Below, in pieces: positions 1 to 7,135 of a stretch of DNA of 19,080 nt; the stretch's first letter is position 1, and each line of letters opens with the position of its first letter. This DNA comes from Bacteroidia bacterium. Its GTDB lineage: Bacteria > Bacteroidota > Bacteroidia > Bacteroidales > CAJPTX01. Position numbers and translations under genes: made by a program. The notes below the pieces were generated by a model. It ran no database searches, had not been told where the DNA came from, and was given only the letters and a program-made list of their open reading frames with translations. Location of the stretch: NCBI GenBank assembly GCA_905373625.1, contig CAJPTS010000012.1:1-19080 (forward strand). The letters are read 5' to 3'.

Positions 1-1034
1 GTGAAAAGAAAGAAAACTACTTTACCGTAGAAAGCACTGGGAAATGGACGCTGACGTGCGATGCTAATTGGTTGCAAATAGAGCCTAAAGAGGGCGAAGC
101 TGGTGAAACGACAGTGACTATTACGGCAGAGGCAAATAGTAGCAATGCTCGTATGGCTAAACTTACTTTCGCACTCAAAGACAATAGTGAGATTAAGCAG
201 GTGGTAACGATAAAGCAGAAAGAAGCATCTATTGTAGTGACTCCTGTAGAAGAATATACGTTCCTTGCCGCAGGTGAAAAGAAAGAAAACTACTTTACCG
301 TAGAAAGCACTGGGAAATGGACGCTGACTTATGATGCCGATTGGTTGGAAGTAGAGCAAAAAGAAGGCAATGCTGGCCAAACGCAAGTGACGATTACGGC
401 TCAGCCAAATAGCAGTAAGGAGGCGCGTACGGCGGAACTCACTTTTGCTCTTAAAGACAATGGTGAGATTAAGCAGGTGGTAACGTTGAAGCAAAAAGGC
501 GCAATCTCGATTACTCCCGCAAATGGTTATACTTTCCCTGCCGCTGGTGAAAAGAAAGAGAACTACTTTACGGTAGAAAGCTCTAGGGAATGGACGCTTA
601 CTTACGATGCTGATTGGTTACAAATAGAGCCTAAAGAGGGTGATGCTGGTGAAACGAAAGTGACTATCAAGGCTGACCCAAATAGCAGCAAAGATGCTCG
701 TACGGCTAAACTTACATTTGCTCTCAAAGACAATAATGAGATTAAGCAGATGGTGACCCTTAAGCAAAAAGGCGACCCCAATGCTGCGGTAGAAGATGCG
801 TTATTTGCTGATGTGGTTGTATCGCCTAATCCGTTCCACAATCAGTTACGCATTACGAATGGTAACTTAGAAGGTGAATATATTCTATTGAATACGCAAG
901 GAGTAAAGGTTGCATCGGGTGTGTTAGAAGTTTCTGAAACACTAGTAAACACCTCAGAGCTTTCTGCAGGAATTTATCTTTTGCAGTTGAATGCTAAAGG
1001 TGGAGCTACGAAGACGTATCGTGTGGTGAAATAA
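1..1034 (+). CDS. 3' part of a BACON-repeat surface protein with T9SS sorting domain
   Basis: The gene enters from upstream. The frame is open from the first full codon at position 3, so the apparent ATG at 72 is internal and the true start is outside the window. Visible protein: one partial and two complete BACON-type repeats of about 93 residues (motifs YTFPAAGEKKENYFTVES, W at the strand turn, KEGxAG, LTFALKDN, KQVVTLKQKG). A C-terminal domain of about 80 residues follows, with the T9SS type A pattern SPNPF ... YILLNTQGVKV ... LSAGIYLLQL ... RVVK. BACON domains are Bacteroidetes extracellular domains, often in glycan- or mucin-related proteins. The sorting domain directs outer-membrane translocation, and usually removal and surface attachment. 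The repeats resemble those at 10148 and 14879 but the sorting domain is clearly different in sequence. The ligand is unknown. Confidence 0.88.
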   Translation, partial: EKKENYFTVESTGKWTLTCDANWLQIEPKEGEAGETTVTITAEANSSNARMAKLTFALKDNSEIKQVVTIKQKEASIVVTPVEEYTFLAAGEKKENYFTVESTGKWTLTYDADWLEVEQKEGNAGQTQVTITAQPNSSKEARTAELTFALKDNGEIKQVVTLKQKGAISITPANGYTFPAAGEKKENYFTVESSREWTLTYDADWLQIEPKEGDAGETKVTIKADPNSSKDARTAKLTFALKDNNEIKQMVTLKQKGDPNAAVEDALFADVVVSPNPFHNQLRITNGNLEGEYILLNTQGVKVASGVLEVSETLVNTSELSAGIYLLQLNAKGGATKTYRVVK

Positions 1035-1059
1035 GTCCTTACGATTTTGTAATCAATAA

Positions 1060-1100
1060 AACAGACACCTCTTATAAGCAAGGGGTGTCTGTTTTTATTT
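1060..1100 (+). terminator. Intrinsic terminator after the BACON protein
   Basis: AACAGACACC (1060-1069) pairs perfectly with GGTGTCTGTT (1084-1093) around a short loop, followed by a T-rich run. It lies 25 bp after the stop at 1034. Confidence 0.85.
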
Positions 1101-1555
1101 TTGCACCAGAGCCTTAGCAGGCGGATTCTAACGCCGGAATCTTAGCAGGCAGCGTACTTCGGTCCTAACGCCAGACGGGCGACCACTCGACAAGCGATTA
1201 GAAATTATTGTTGTCTAGTAAAAGTGGAGATCGTGTTTTTAGAACACACAGACCCTGATCGCACCATTAAAATGTGCGATCTCAATAAGACCTCGTCTCG
1301 CAGTTGCATTTTGTTGTGATTTATTGAACTCTATGAGTGCTTTTTCTGGCTCTTCAATGCGCAACTAGGAGAGAGACTCTGCACAAGCTCCGTCCCGTTT
1401 TTTGCCCTTATGAAAAAAGATCACCAAACACCAATAATTTCGACTACTAATTCCGACATCTGACGTTTTGTAAAATTCAGTTTGATATTGTGCATTTCTC
1501 CGCTTCGCTTCCAATTTGCTACTTTTGTTATTGTGAATGTAAGAATTAAGAGGCT
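1101..1555. other. Long non-coding stretch upstream of cysS
   Basis: No convincing ORF. It begins with a degenerate direct repeat (CTTAGCAGGC near 1113 and again near 1141, each followed by CTAACGCC). It then has nested inverted repeats at 1227-1283: GATCGCAC (1257-1264) pairs exactly with GTGCGATC (1274-1281), GTGTT with AACAC (1233-1247), and GAGATCG (1227-1233) could instead pair with CGATCTC (1277-1283). No tRNA-like or known riboswitch pattern is recognisable to me. Confidence 0.5.
1520..1527 (+). promoter_or_regulatory. Candidate -7 element for the cysS operon
   Basis: TACTTTTG matches the Bacteroidetes sigma-ABfr -7 consensus TAnnTTTG exactly and sits 28 bp before the cysS ATG. No TTTG lies at the expected upstream spacing, so only the -7 half is supported. 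Confidence 0.45.
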
Positions 1556-3022
1556 ATGCGTGAGTTGAGCATTTATAACACTTTATCTCGTAAGAAAGAA
1601 GTATTTATCCCCTTACACCTCCCACACGTGGGGTTGTATGTCTGTGGTCCAACGGTTTATGGTGATCCACATTTAGGGCACGCTCGTTCCGCAATTACGT
1701 TTGATGTTCTTTTTCGCTTATTGCGTAACCTTGGTTATAAAGTACGTTACGTGCGGAATATTACAGATGTGGGGCATCTTCAGCATGATGCAGATGAGGG
1801 AGACGATAAGATCGCTGCTCGTGCACAGCTTGAGCAACTAGAACCCATGGAAATCGCCCAAAAATATACGGAACGTTATCATGATATGATGCGAGAGTTA
1901 AACGTACTCTCGCCGAGTATTGAGCCCAGAGCATCGGGACATATCATTGAACAAATTGCGCTCATTGAGAAGATACTAACGGCTGGTTATGCGTATGTGA
2001 GCGACGGAAATGTATATTTTGACATCAGTCGTTTTGAACAAGATCACCACTATGGGGTACTATCTGGGCGTTTTGTCGAGGACATGCAAGCGAATACGCG
2101 TACGTTAGAAGGGCAGGAGAGTAAAAGAAACCCACTCGATTTTGCTTTGTGGAAAAAAGCTAGCCCTGAGCATATCATGCATTGGCCTTCGCCGTGGGGA
2201 GAGGGGTTTCCTGGGTGGCATCTCGAATGCTCTGCAATGGGCATGAAGTATTTGGGCGAAGAGTTTGATATTCATGGTGGAGGAATGGATCTTCTCTTTC
2301 CGCATCATGACTGCGAAATAGCGCAGTGCATGGCAGCGAAAGGTTCGCCTACCGTACGCTACTGGATGCACAATAATATGGTTACGCGCAATGGGCAAAA
2401 GATGGGTAAGTCCTTAGGTAACTTTATTACCCTGCAAGAGCTATTTACGGGAGCACATGAATCGCTCGACCAAGCTTATGCGCCCATGACTGTGCGTTTC
2501 TTTATACTTCAGGCGCATTATCGTTCTACTCTTGATTTTAGCAACGGCGCATTACAAGCTGCCGCAAAAGGGTTAGAACGCCTACAGAATGCATGGCAAC
2601 TTTTGGAATATATAACGCCAAGTACAAGCAGTAATTTCGCGGTAGAAACGCTTGAAGAGCGTTGTTGGGAGGCGCTCTGCAATGATATGAATACGCCCAT
2701 TGCAATAGCCGTACTATTCGAAGCTGTGCATGAAATAGAGGCAATGGTACGTGGTTCGCAACAAATCGACGCAGAGGCACTTAAACGCCTTCAGAATCTT
2801 TTTGATACGGTGTTAGGAGAGATACTCGGATTACAAAGAAATGCACAGAAGGCTTCCAACTCAGAAGCATTGGACGTAGCTATGCGCTTGCTCCTCGAAT
2901 TCCGAGCTGAGGCAAAGGCACGCAAAGACTTTGCTACCTCTGACCGTATACGCGATGCCTTAAAAGAGGCAGGCATCGAGGTACAGGACGGTAAGGAGGG
3001 GGCTACATGGAAACTCTCCTGA
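1556..3022 (+). CDS. cysS: Cysteinyl-tRNA synthetase
   Basis: This is a class I aminoacyl-tRNA synthetase that charges tRNA-Cys with cysteine in the cytoplasm. Its 488 residues are close to the family's usual length. Visible signatures: the HIGH-type motif HLGH at 39-42 after CGPTVYG; the KMSKS-type loop as KMGKS at 282-286 followed by LGNF; and all four expected zinc ligands, C30, C225, H250 and E254, the last three with the same spacing as in the E. coli enzyme. The C-terminal part carries the helical anticodon-binding region, including the KARKDFATSDRIRDAL segment. The ATG at 1556 gives the canonical N-terminus. It is the first gene of a tight four-gene run and its last 16 nt overlap the next gene, so translational coupling is likely. 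Confidence 0.97.
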   Translation: MRELSIYNTLSRKKEVFIPLHLPHVGLYVCGPTVYGDPHLGHARSAITFDVLFRLLRNLGYKVRYVRNITDVGHLQHDADEGDDKIAARAQLEQLEPMEIAQKYTERYHDMMRELNVLSPSIEPRASGHIIEQIALIEKILTAGYAYVSDGNVYFDISRFEQDHHYGVLSGRFVEDMQANTRTLEGQESKRNPLDFALWKKASPEHIMHWPSPWGEGFPGWHLECSAMGMKYLGEEFDIHGGGMDLLFPHHDCEIAQCMAAKGSPTVRYWMHNNMVTRNGQKMGKSLGNFITLQELFTGAHESLDQAYAPMTVRFFILQAHYRSTLDFSNGALQAAAKGLERLQNAWQLLEYITPSTSSNFAVETLEERCWEALCNDMNTPIAIAVLFEAVHEIEAMVRGSQQIDAEALKRLQNLFDTVLGEILGLQRNAQKASNSEALDVAMRLLLEFRAEAKARKDFATSDRIRDALKEAGIEVQDGKEGATWKLS

Positions 3023-4491
3023 TAGAAAAATTATTTACCACTACGTTTAAGATACAAACGGTGGTCGTAAATACATGTAAGCCAAGGGGGCAGATAATAG
3101 AGTCGCACGAACGAGTTGCTAAATCGAGCGTTGTCGCCTCATTGTTTTTGTATTGGCTTCCATTTTTGCTTTTGTTTTTGTTAGCTATTTCCGCAGCGCA
3201 GGCTCGTGAAAAAACGGTTCGCTTAACTCTTACAATTCGCCAAGCGCCCCCGCAGCCAGTAACACTCTCTTTTCTTGTGAGAGGCATAGAAACTGAGAGT
3301 ATTAAAAGCGAAATTGACAAAACAGGTCGTTACCAATTTAACTTCCGCTACCGTCCTGGTTTCTATCGTCTTACATACGGAACAAGGGAATGGAGTCTTA
3401 CTTTCCCGCTGCTTACAGAAGAGGCTAAAATAACTGAGATTAACCTTAAAACAAGCGGAACTGCTCCACTTGAAGATGTAGAAGCTGAAGGTGTGCCCGA
3501 GTTGAATCTCTATTTTGAAGCACGTCGATCGTACGAAGCTTACCAAGAAGCTCGGTGGGGGTTAGACGCGCTTGCACGAACTGGACTGTCTAAAGAACAG
3601 GTGCAGGAGCTTAGAAACGAGAACCAAGAGTTTTATGAAGAACGCATAAATAGCTTAAGTCTACGAGCAGATTCCGCACAAAGTGCAGTAATGCAACAGA
3701 TTTTGCGGCTTTTTATTCGCCCCCATGATAATAAAGCAACGAATTGGTGGCACGAGCCCCTTCTTTCTACCCCCTTGGTAGCGACAGCCCCAGAATTTGA
3801 TAGCTACGTACGCGATTTTTTGCAAACACGGCACGCTGATACACTTACCTACTGGCAACAAATACAGGCTTATGCTGAGGCTATACATGAGATTGCCGAA
3901 GTGCCGTGTGAACCACGAAATGTACTTATGCTCCGAAACGCCTTAGACTTCATTGTACAGGGTACGGCTTATGATGTCCTACTTGATTCAATTGCAAAGT
4001 ATTATCCTAACGTTCGAGAGGATGCTTTATATCAAAGGAATACTGAGAGGAAAACAGAACGACTTGTAAAACTGCGAGGTACACGTTTGGATGATAACCG
4101 TTCATTTATTGTTTCCAAAGAGACAGAATATACTTTGCTGATTGTTTGGTCGGTTTGGTGCGCGCATTGTCAGGAGATACTCCCAGCGCTGGTACGCTTG
4201 TGCGAAAAGCTCCCCAAAGAACGAATTTCGGTTCGTGCCATATGTATTGATTCAGATACCCCAGCGGTACGTCATTTCATAGAATCGCGTATATGGCCGT
4301 GGGAGAATATCCTTGAGCCAGACGACGGAGAGTCTAATATACTCATGTACTTACAAGCAGACGGCACGCCAGAATTCTTCTTGCTCAACCAAAAAGGAAA
4401 TTTATTATCGCGTCCCGAGGACGTAAAACGTCTTGAACGTGAGATTTTATGGTTACAAATAGCATCACAGCTACAAGGGAAACTATACTGA
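3007..4491 (+). CDS. TlpA/thioredoxin-like envelope protein
   Basis: This 494-aa protein has a C-terminal thioredoxin-fold domain with a CAHC redox motif at residues 385-388 (preceded by LLIVWSVW) and a later GTPEFFLL segment typical of the cis-Pro region, as in TlpA/ResA-type oxidoreductases. The middle region, beginning around residue 67, is beta-rich then helical and resembles the DUF4369-type N-terminal part of many Bacteroidetes TlpA-like proteins. A hydrophobic stretch at about 41-66 ends in AISAAQA and reads as a signal peptide or anchor, placing the redox domain in the periplasm. It is preceded by an unusually long N-region of about 40 residues. The ATG lies inside cysS; an in-frame GTG at 3061 is the only nearer alternative. 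The substrate is unknown; disulfide reduction is inferred from family. Confidence 0.8.
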   Translation: METLLIEKLFTTTFKIQTVVVNTCKPRGQIIESHERVAKSSVVASLFLYWLPFLLLFLLAISAAQAREKTVRLTLTIRQAPPQPVTLSFLVRGIETESIKSEIDKTGRYQFNFRYRPGFYRLTYGTREWSLTFPLLTEEAKITEINLKTSGTAPLEDVEAEGVPELNLYFEARRSYEAYQEARWGLDALARTGLSKEQVQELRNENQEFYEERINSLSLRADSAQSAVMQQILRLFIRPHDNKATNWWHEPLLSTPLVATAPEFDSYVRDFLQTRHADTLTYWQQIQAYAEAIHEIAEVPCEPRNVLMLRNALDFIVQGTAYDVLLDSIAKYYPNVREDALYQRNTERKTERLVKLRGTRLDDNRSFIVSKETEYTLLIVWSVWCAHCQEILPALVRLCEKLPKERISVRAICIDSDTPAVRHFIESRIWPWENILEPDDGESNILMYLQADGTPEFFLLNQKGNLLSRPEDVKRLEREILWLQIASQLQGKLY

Positions 4492-4530
4492 AAGTTTTAG
4501 CGCTCCGTATTAGATTTTGCGCAAAAAGAC

Positions 4531-5931
4531 ATGAATGAGAATTTGTTAACAGAAGAGGTCGTTGCCGAACACCAGCGTGAGGGACACTGGGCGGAGATGC
4601 GCACTGCGCCCATCTTGAAACTTCTGATAAAGTACTTTTTGCCAGCATTGGTGGGCGTTATCGTATCTGCGCTCTATAACATCGTAGACCGAGTCTTTCT
4701 CAGCCAGGTAGATCCTCTTGCTTTAGCGGCTTTGAGTGCCATTTTCCCCGTTGTTTTGGTGCGTGTGGCTATAGGTATGCTTATCGGTATCGGAGGCTCT
4801 GTTCGCGTCTCTATTGCGCTCGGAAAAGGCGATTATGCGGGGGCGGAGCGAATTATCGGGCATTCTTTGGTACTCATGCTCATTCTGGGGATCGTATTTG
4901 CAAGTGTCGGTTTTCTCGTAATTGAACCCCTGCTTCAATTTTTTGGCGTTACACCGCTCACTCATCAGTATGCAAAAGAGTACCTTGAGATAAATCTTTT
5001 GGGTTCAATCTTCTCCGTCGTGGGGTATTCCATGAACAATTTTATCCGTGCAGAGGGGAGTGCCAAAACTGCCATGTACAGCATGCTCATCAGTGCGGTT
5101 ACGAATGTAGTGCTTGACCCGATTTTGATTTTCGTTTTCGATTGGGGTGTTGCAGGAGCAGCATGGGCAACGTTCATCGCGCAAGCCGTTTTGGCTATTT
5201 GGGTTGTAGCCTATTTCTGTCGCAAGCGCGCTGTGCTTAAACTGCATTGGCGGAATCTGCGCTTTTCGTGGCAGGACACCCTTTCCATAATGGCAATTGG
5301 CTTTTCGCCATTCATTATTCAGATTGCTGCCAGCCTTGTACAAAGTGTTTTCAATAAACAATTACTTACGTACGGCAACGATTATGACATGAGTATACTC
5401 GGCGTGATAAACTCAATCTCTATGCTCCTGATGATGTCTATCGTGGCACTTAACCAAGCGGCACAACCTATTTATGGTTATTGTTTAGGCGCAAAACACT
5501 ATCAACGTCTTCGCTCAGCGTATTTGTATAGCCTTACGGCTGGTACTTGCATTGCGGTAATCGGTTTCGTTTTAGTGGAGCTTTTCCCTAGCCAGATAAT
5601 ACAGTTTTTTGAAAAGACGGTAGGCGAATTACAGGTGCAAGGCATTCCTGCACTGCGCGTCTCTTTTCTGGCTATGCCGTTTATCGGAATACAGATCATT
5701 TCCATTGGTTATTTTCAGTCTATTGGTAACGCGGTGACTTCTGCTATTTTGACGGTGATACGACAAATTGTAATACTCGTCTCTATGCTATTTTTGCTCC
5801 CTCTTTTTTGGGGATTGGACGGTATTTGGCGCGCCACACCAGTCTCAGATTTTCTGTCGGCCTTAATTTTCGTAGGTGTGATAATACACGAATTCCGCCG
5901 ACTCAATAAGCAGATTAACCTGTTAAAATAG
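4531..5931 (+). CDS. MATE family multidrug efflux transporter
   Basis: This is a 466-aa polytopic inner-membrane protein with about twelve hydrophobic segments in two halves, the normal MATE size and topology. Diagnostic segments: the early PALVGVIVSALYNIVDRVFL helix, SVRVSIALGKGDYAGAE in the first half, and the family hallmark NVVLDPILIFVFDWGVAGAAWAT. The family exports drugs and metabolites by Na+ or H+ antiport. It resembles the MepA/DinF-like branch, but the substrate cannot be read from sequence. It lies 39 bp after the TlpA-like gene and 18 bp before mqnC, without terminators, so it is probably in the cysS operon. Confidence 0.93.
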   Translation: MNENLLTEEVVAEHQREGHWAEMRTAPILKLLIKYFLPALVGVIVSALYNIVDRVFLSQVDPLALAALSAIFPVVLVRVAIGMLIGIGGSVRVSIALGKGDYAGAERIIGHSLVLMLILGIVFASVGFLVIEPLLQFFGVTPLTHQYAKEYLEINLLGSIFSVVGYSMNNFIRAEGSAKTAMYSMLISAVTNVVLDPILIFVFDWGVAGAAWATFIAQAVLAIWVVAYFCRKRAVLKLHWRNLRFSWQDTLSIMAIGFSPFIIQIAASLVQSVFNKQLLTYGNDYDMSILGVINSISMLLMMSIVALNQAAQPIYGYCLGAKHYQRLRSAYLYSLTAGTCIAVIGFVLVELFPSQIIQFFEKTVGELQVQGIPALRVSFLAMPFIGIQIISIGYFQSIGNAVTSAILTVIRQIVILVSMLFLLPLFWGLDGIWRATPVSDFLSALIFVGVIIHEFRRLNKQINLLK

Positions 5932-5949
5932 AGCCACCCCATCCCGTAC

Positions 5950-7035
5950 ATGTTGCTCTCTGAACTCTATCAACGTGCAGAAGCGCTCAGCCCTTTAGCT
6001 TTATCTGAGGCGCTTACCTTATGGCAGCGAGCTCCATTAGACGAGTTGATGGCAGTGGCACATCGTGTGCGTTTATTGCACGTCCCCGAATTGCGAGTGA
6101 CGTGGCAAATAGATAGGAATATCAATATTACCAATGCTTGCGCTGCACAGTGCTTATTCTGCGGCTTTCATGCAGGTGCAGGCAACATTCCGCTTTTTAC
6201 CACAACAAAAGAAGAATACCGCATAAAAATAGAAGAACTACTAGCCAAAGGTGGCGACCAAATACTTTTGCAAGGTGGTTTAGACCCACGTTTAACACTC
6301 GAGGATTACGAATCGCTCTTCCGATGGTTGAAACAAGAGTATCCTTCTGTGAAATTGCATGCTCTCGGACCGCCAGAAATTGTTTTCATTGCACAGCAAG
6401 CTCATTGTTCTACACAGGAGGTTTTAGAACGTCTTGTTGCCTCGGGATTGGATTCTTTACCAGGGGCTGGCGCAGAGATTCTAAGTGAGCGCGTTCGGCA
6501 AAAAATCTCGCCACGCAAAGCAACTGCGGCACAGTGGATAGCGGTTATGCGCGAAGCACAAGCGCTCGGTATGCTCACATCTGCTACGATGATGTATGGG
6601 CATATAGAAACAATTAAAGAACGCATCGGGCATCTCCTTCTTTTGCGTGATCTACAAGCCGAAAGTATACGCTTCGGGAGACGCGGCTTTTTAGCTTTCA
6701 TAGCGTGGCCCTACCAAGGTAATGGTACACGATTGGCAAAAATGATAGAATACCACCCAGTGGGAGCTACTGAACATTTACGCCTAATTGCTTTGGCACG
6801 GATACTGCTGACGAATATCCCTCATATACAAGCCTCGTGGCTCACGGTAGGACAGGACGTGGCTGCTCTCTCTTTGTGGGGAGGTGCTGACGATATGGGC
6901 TCTATCATGATAGAAGAAAATGTAGTCTCTTCTACTGGTACGAATTATAAAATGGATGCAGAAGGCATGGTGACATTAATACGTAATGCGGGTTTTACGC
7001 CCGTACGACGCAACCAAGCCTATGAAATAATCTAG
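5950..7035 (+). CDS. mqnC: Cyclic dehypoxanthinyl futalosine synthase (MqnC)
   Basis: This is a radical SAM enzyme of the futalosine route to menaquinone; it cyclises dehypoxanthine futalosine. It has 361 aa. The [4Fe-4S] ligands are C64, C68 and C71 (CX3CX2C), after RNINITNAC. Further family segments: LLQGGLDP, KLHALGPPEI, LDSLPGAGAEIL, SATMMYGHIET, AFIAWPYQGNGT, and the C-terminal DDMGSIMIEENVVSSTGT, which favours MqnC over its homologue MqnE. No other menaquinone genes are in the window, so pathway completeness cannot be judged here. It is the last gene of the cysS run. No clear terminator follows it. Confidence 0.9.
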   Translation: MLLSELYQRAEALSPLALSEALTLWQRAPLDELMAVAHRVRLLHVPELRVTWQIDRNINITNACAAQCLFCGFHAGAGNIPLFTTTKEEYRIKIEELLAKGGDQILLQGGLDPRLTLEDYESLFRWLKQEYPSVKLHALGPPEIVFIAQQAHCSTQEVLERLVASGLDSLPGAGAEILSERVRQKISPRKATAAQWIAVMREAQALGMLTSATMMYGHIETIKERIGHLLLLRDLQAESIRFGRRGFLAFIAWPYQGNGTRLAKMIEYHPVGATEHLRLIALARILLTNIPHIQASWLTVGQDVAALSLWGGADDMGSIMIEENVVSSTGTNYKMDAEGMVTLIRNAGFTPVRRNQAYEII

Positions 7036-7101
7036 TTTTTATATCCTATTTTCTACTATACATTTTTAGGCACTTCAACTGAGTTGCTATGACAAAATCT
7101 G

Positions 7102-7109
7102 TAACTTTG
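7102..7109 (+). promoter_or_regulatory. Candidate -7 element for the TPR/PD40 gene
   Basis: TAACTTTG matches TAnnTTTG exactly, 26 bp before the ATG at 7136, in the 100-bp gap after mqnC. A TTG at 7084-7086 is only 15 bp upstream, shorter than the usual spacing of about 19. Confidence 0.45.
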
Positions 7110-7135
7110 TTCAATAACAACTCTATACCCGTTGA

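Noticed and set aside
1113..1180. Degenerate repeats (CTTAGCAGGC ... CTAACGCC) as an IS end or attachment site
   Set aside because: Only two imperfect copies, no inverted termini, no transposase or integrase nearby.
2399..2413. KMGKS in place of KMSKS in CysS as a defect
   Set aside because: Gly at this position is a tolerated variant in class I synthetases, and all zinc ligands and the HLGH motif are intact.
6138..6488. 116-aa plus-strand ORF inside mqnC
   Set aside because: It is an out-of-frame shadow of a clear radical SAM gene, with low-complexity, unrecognisable translation.
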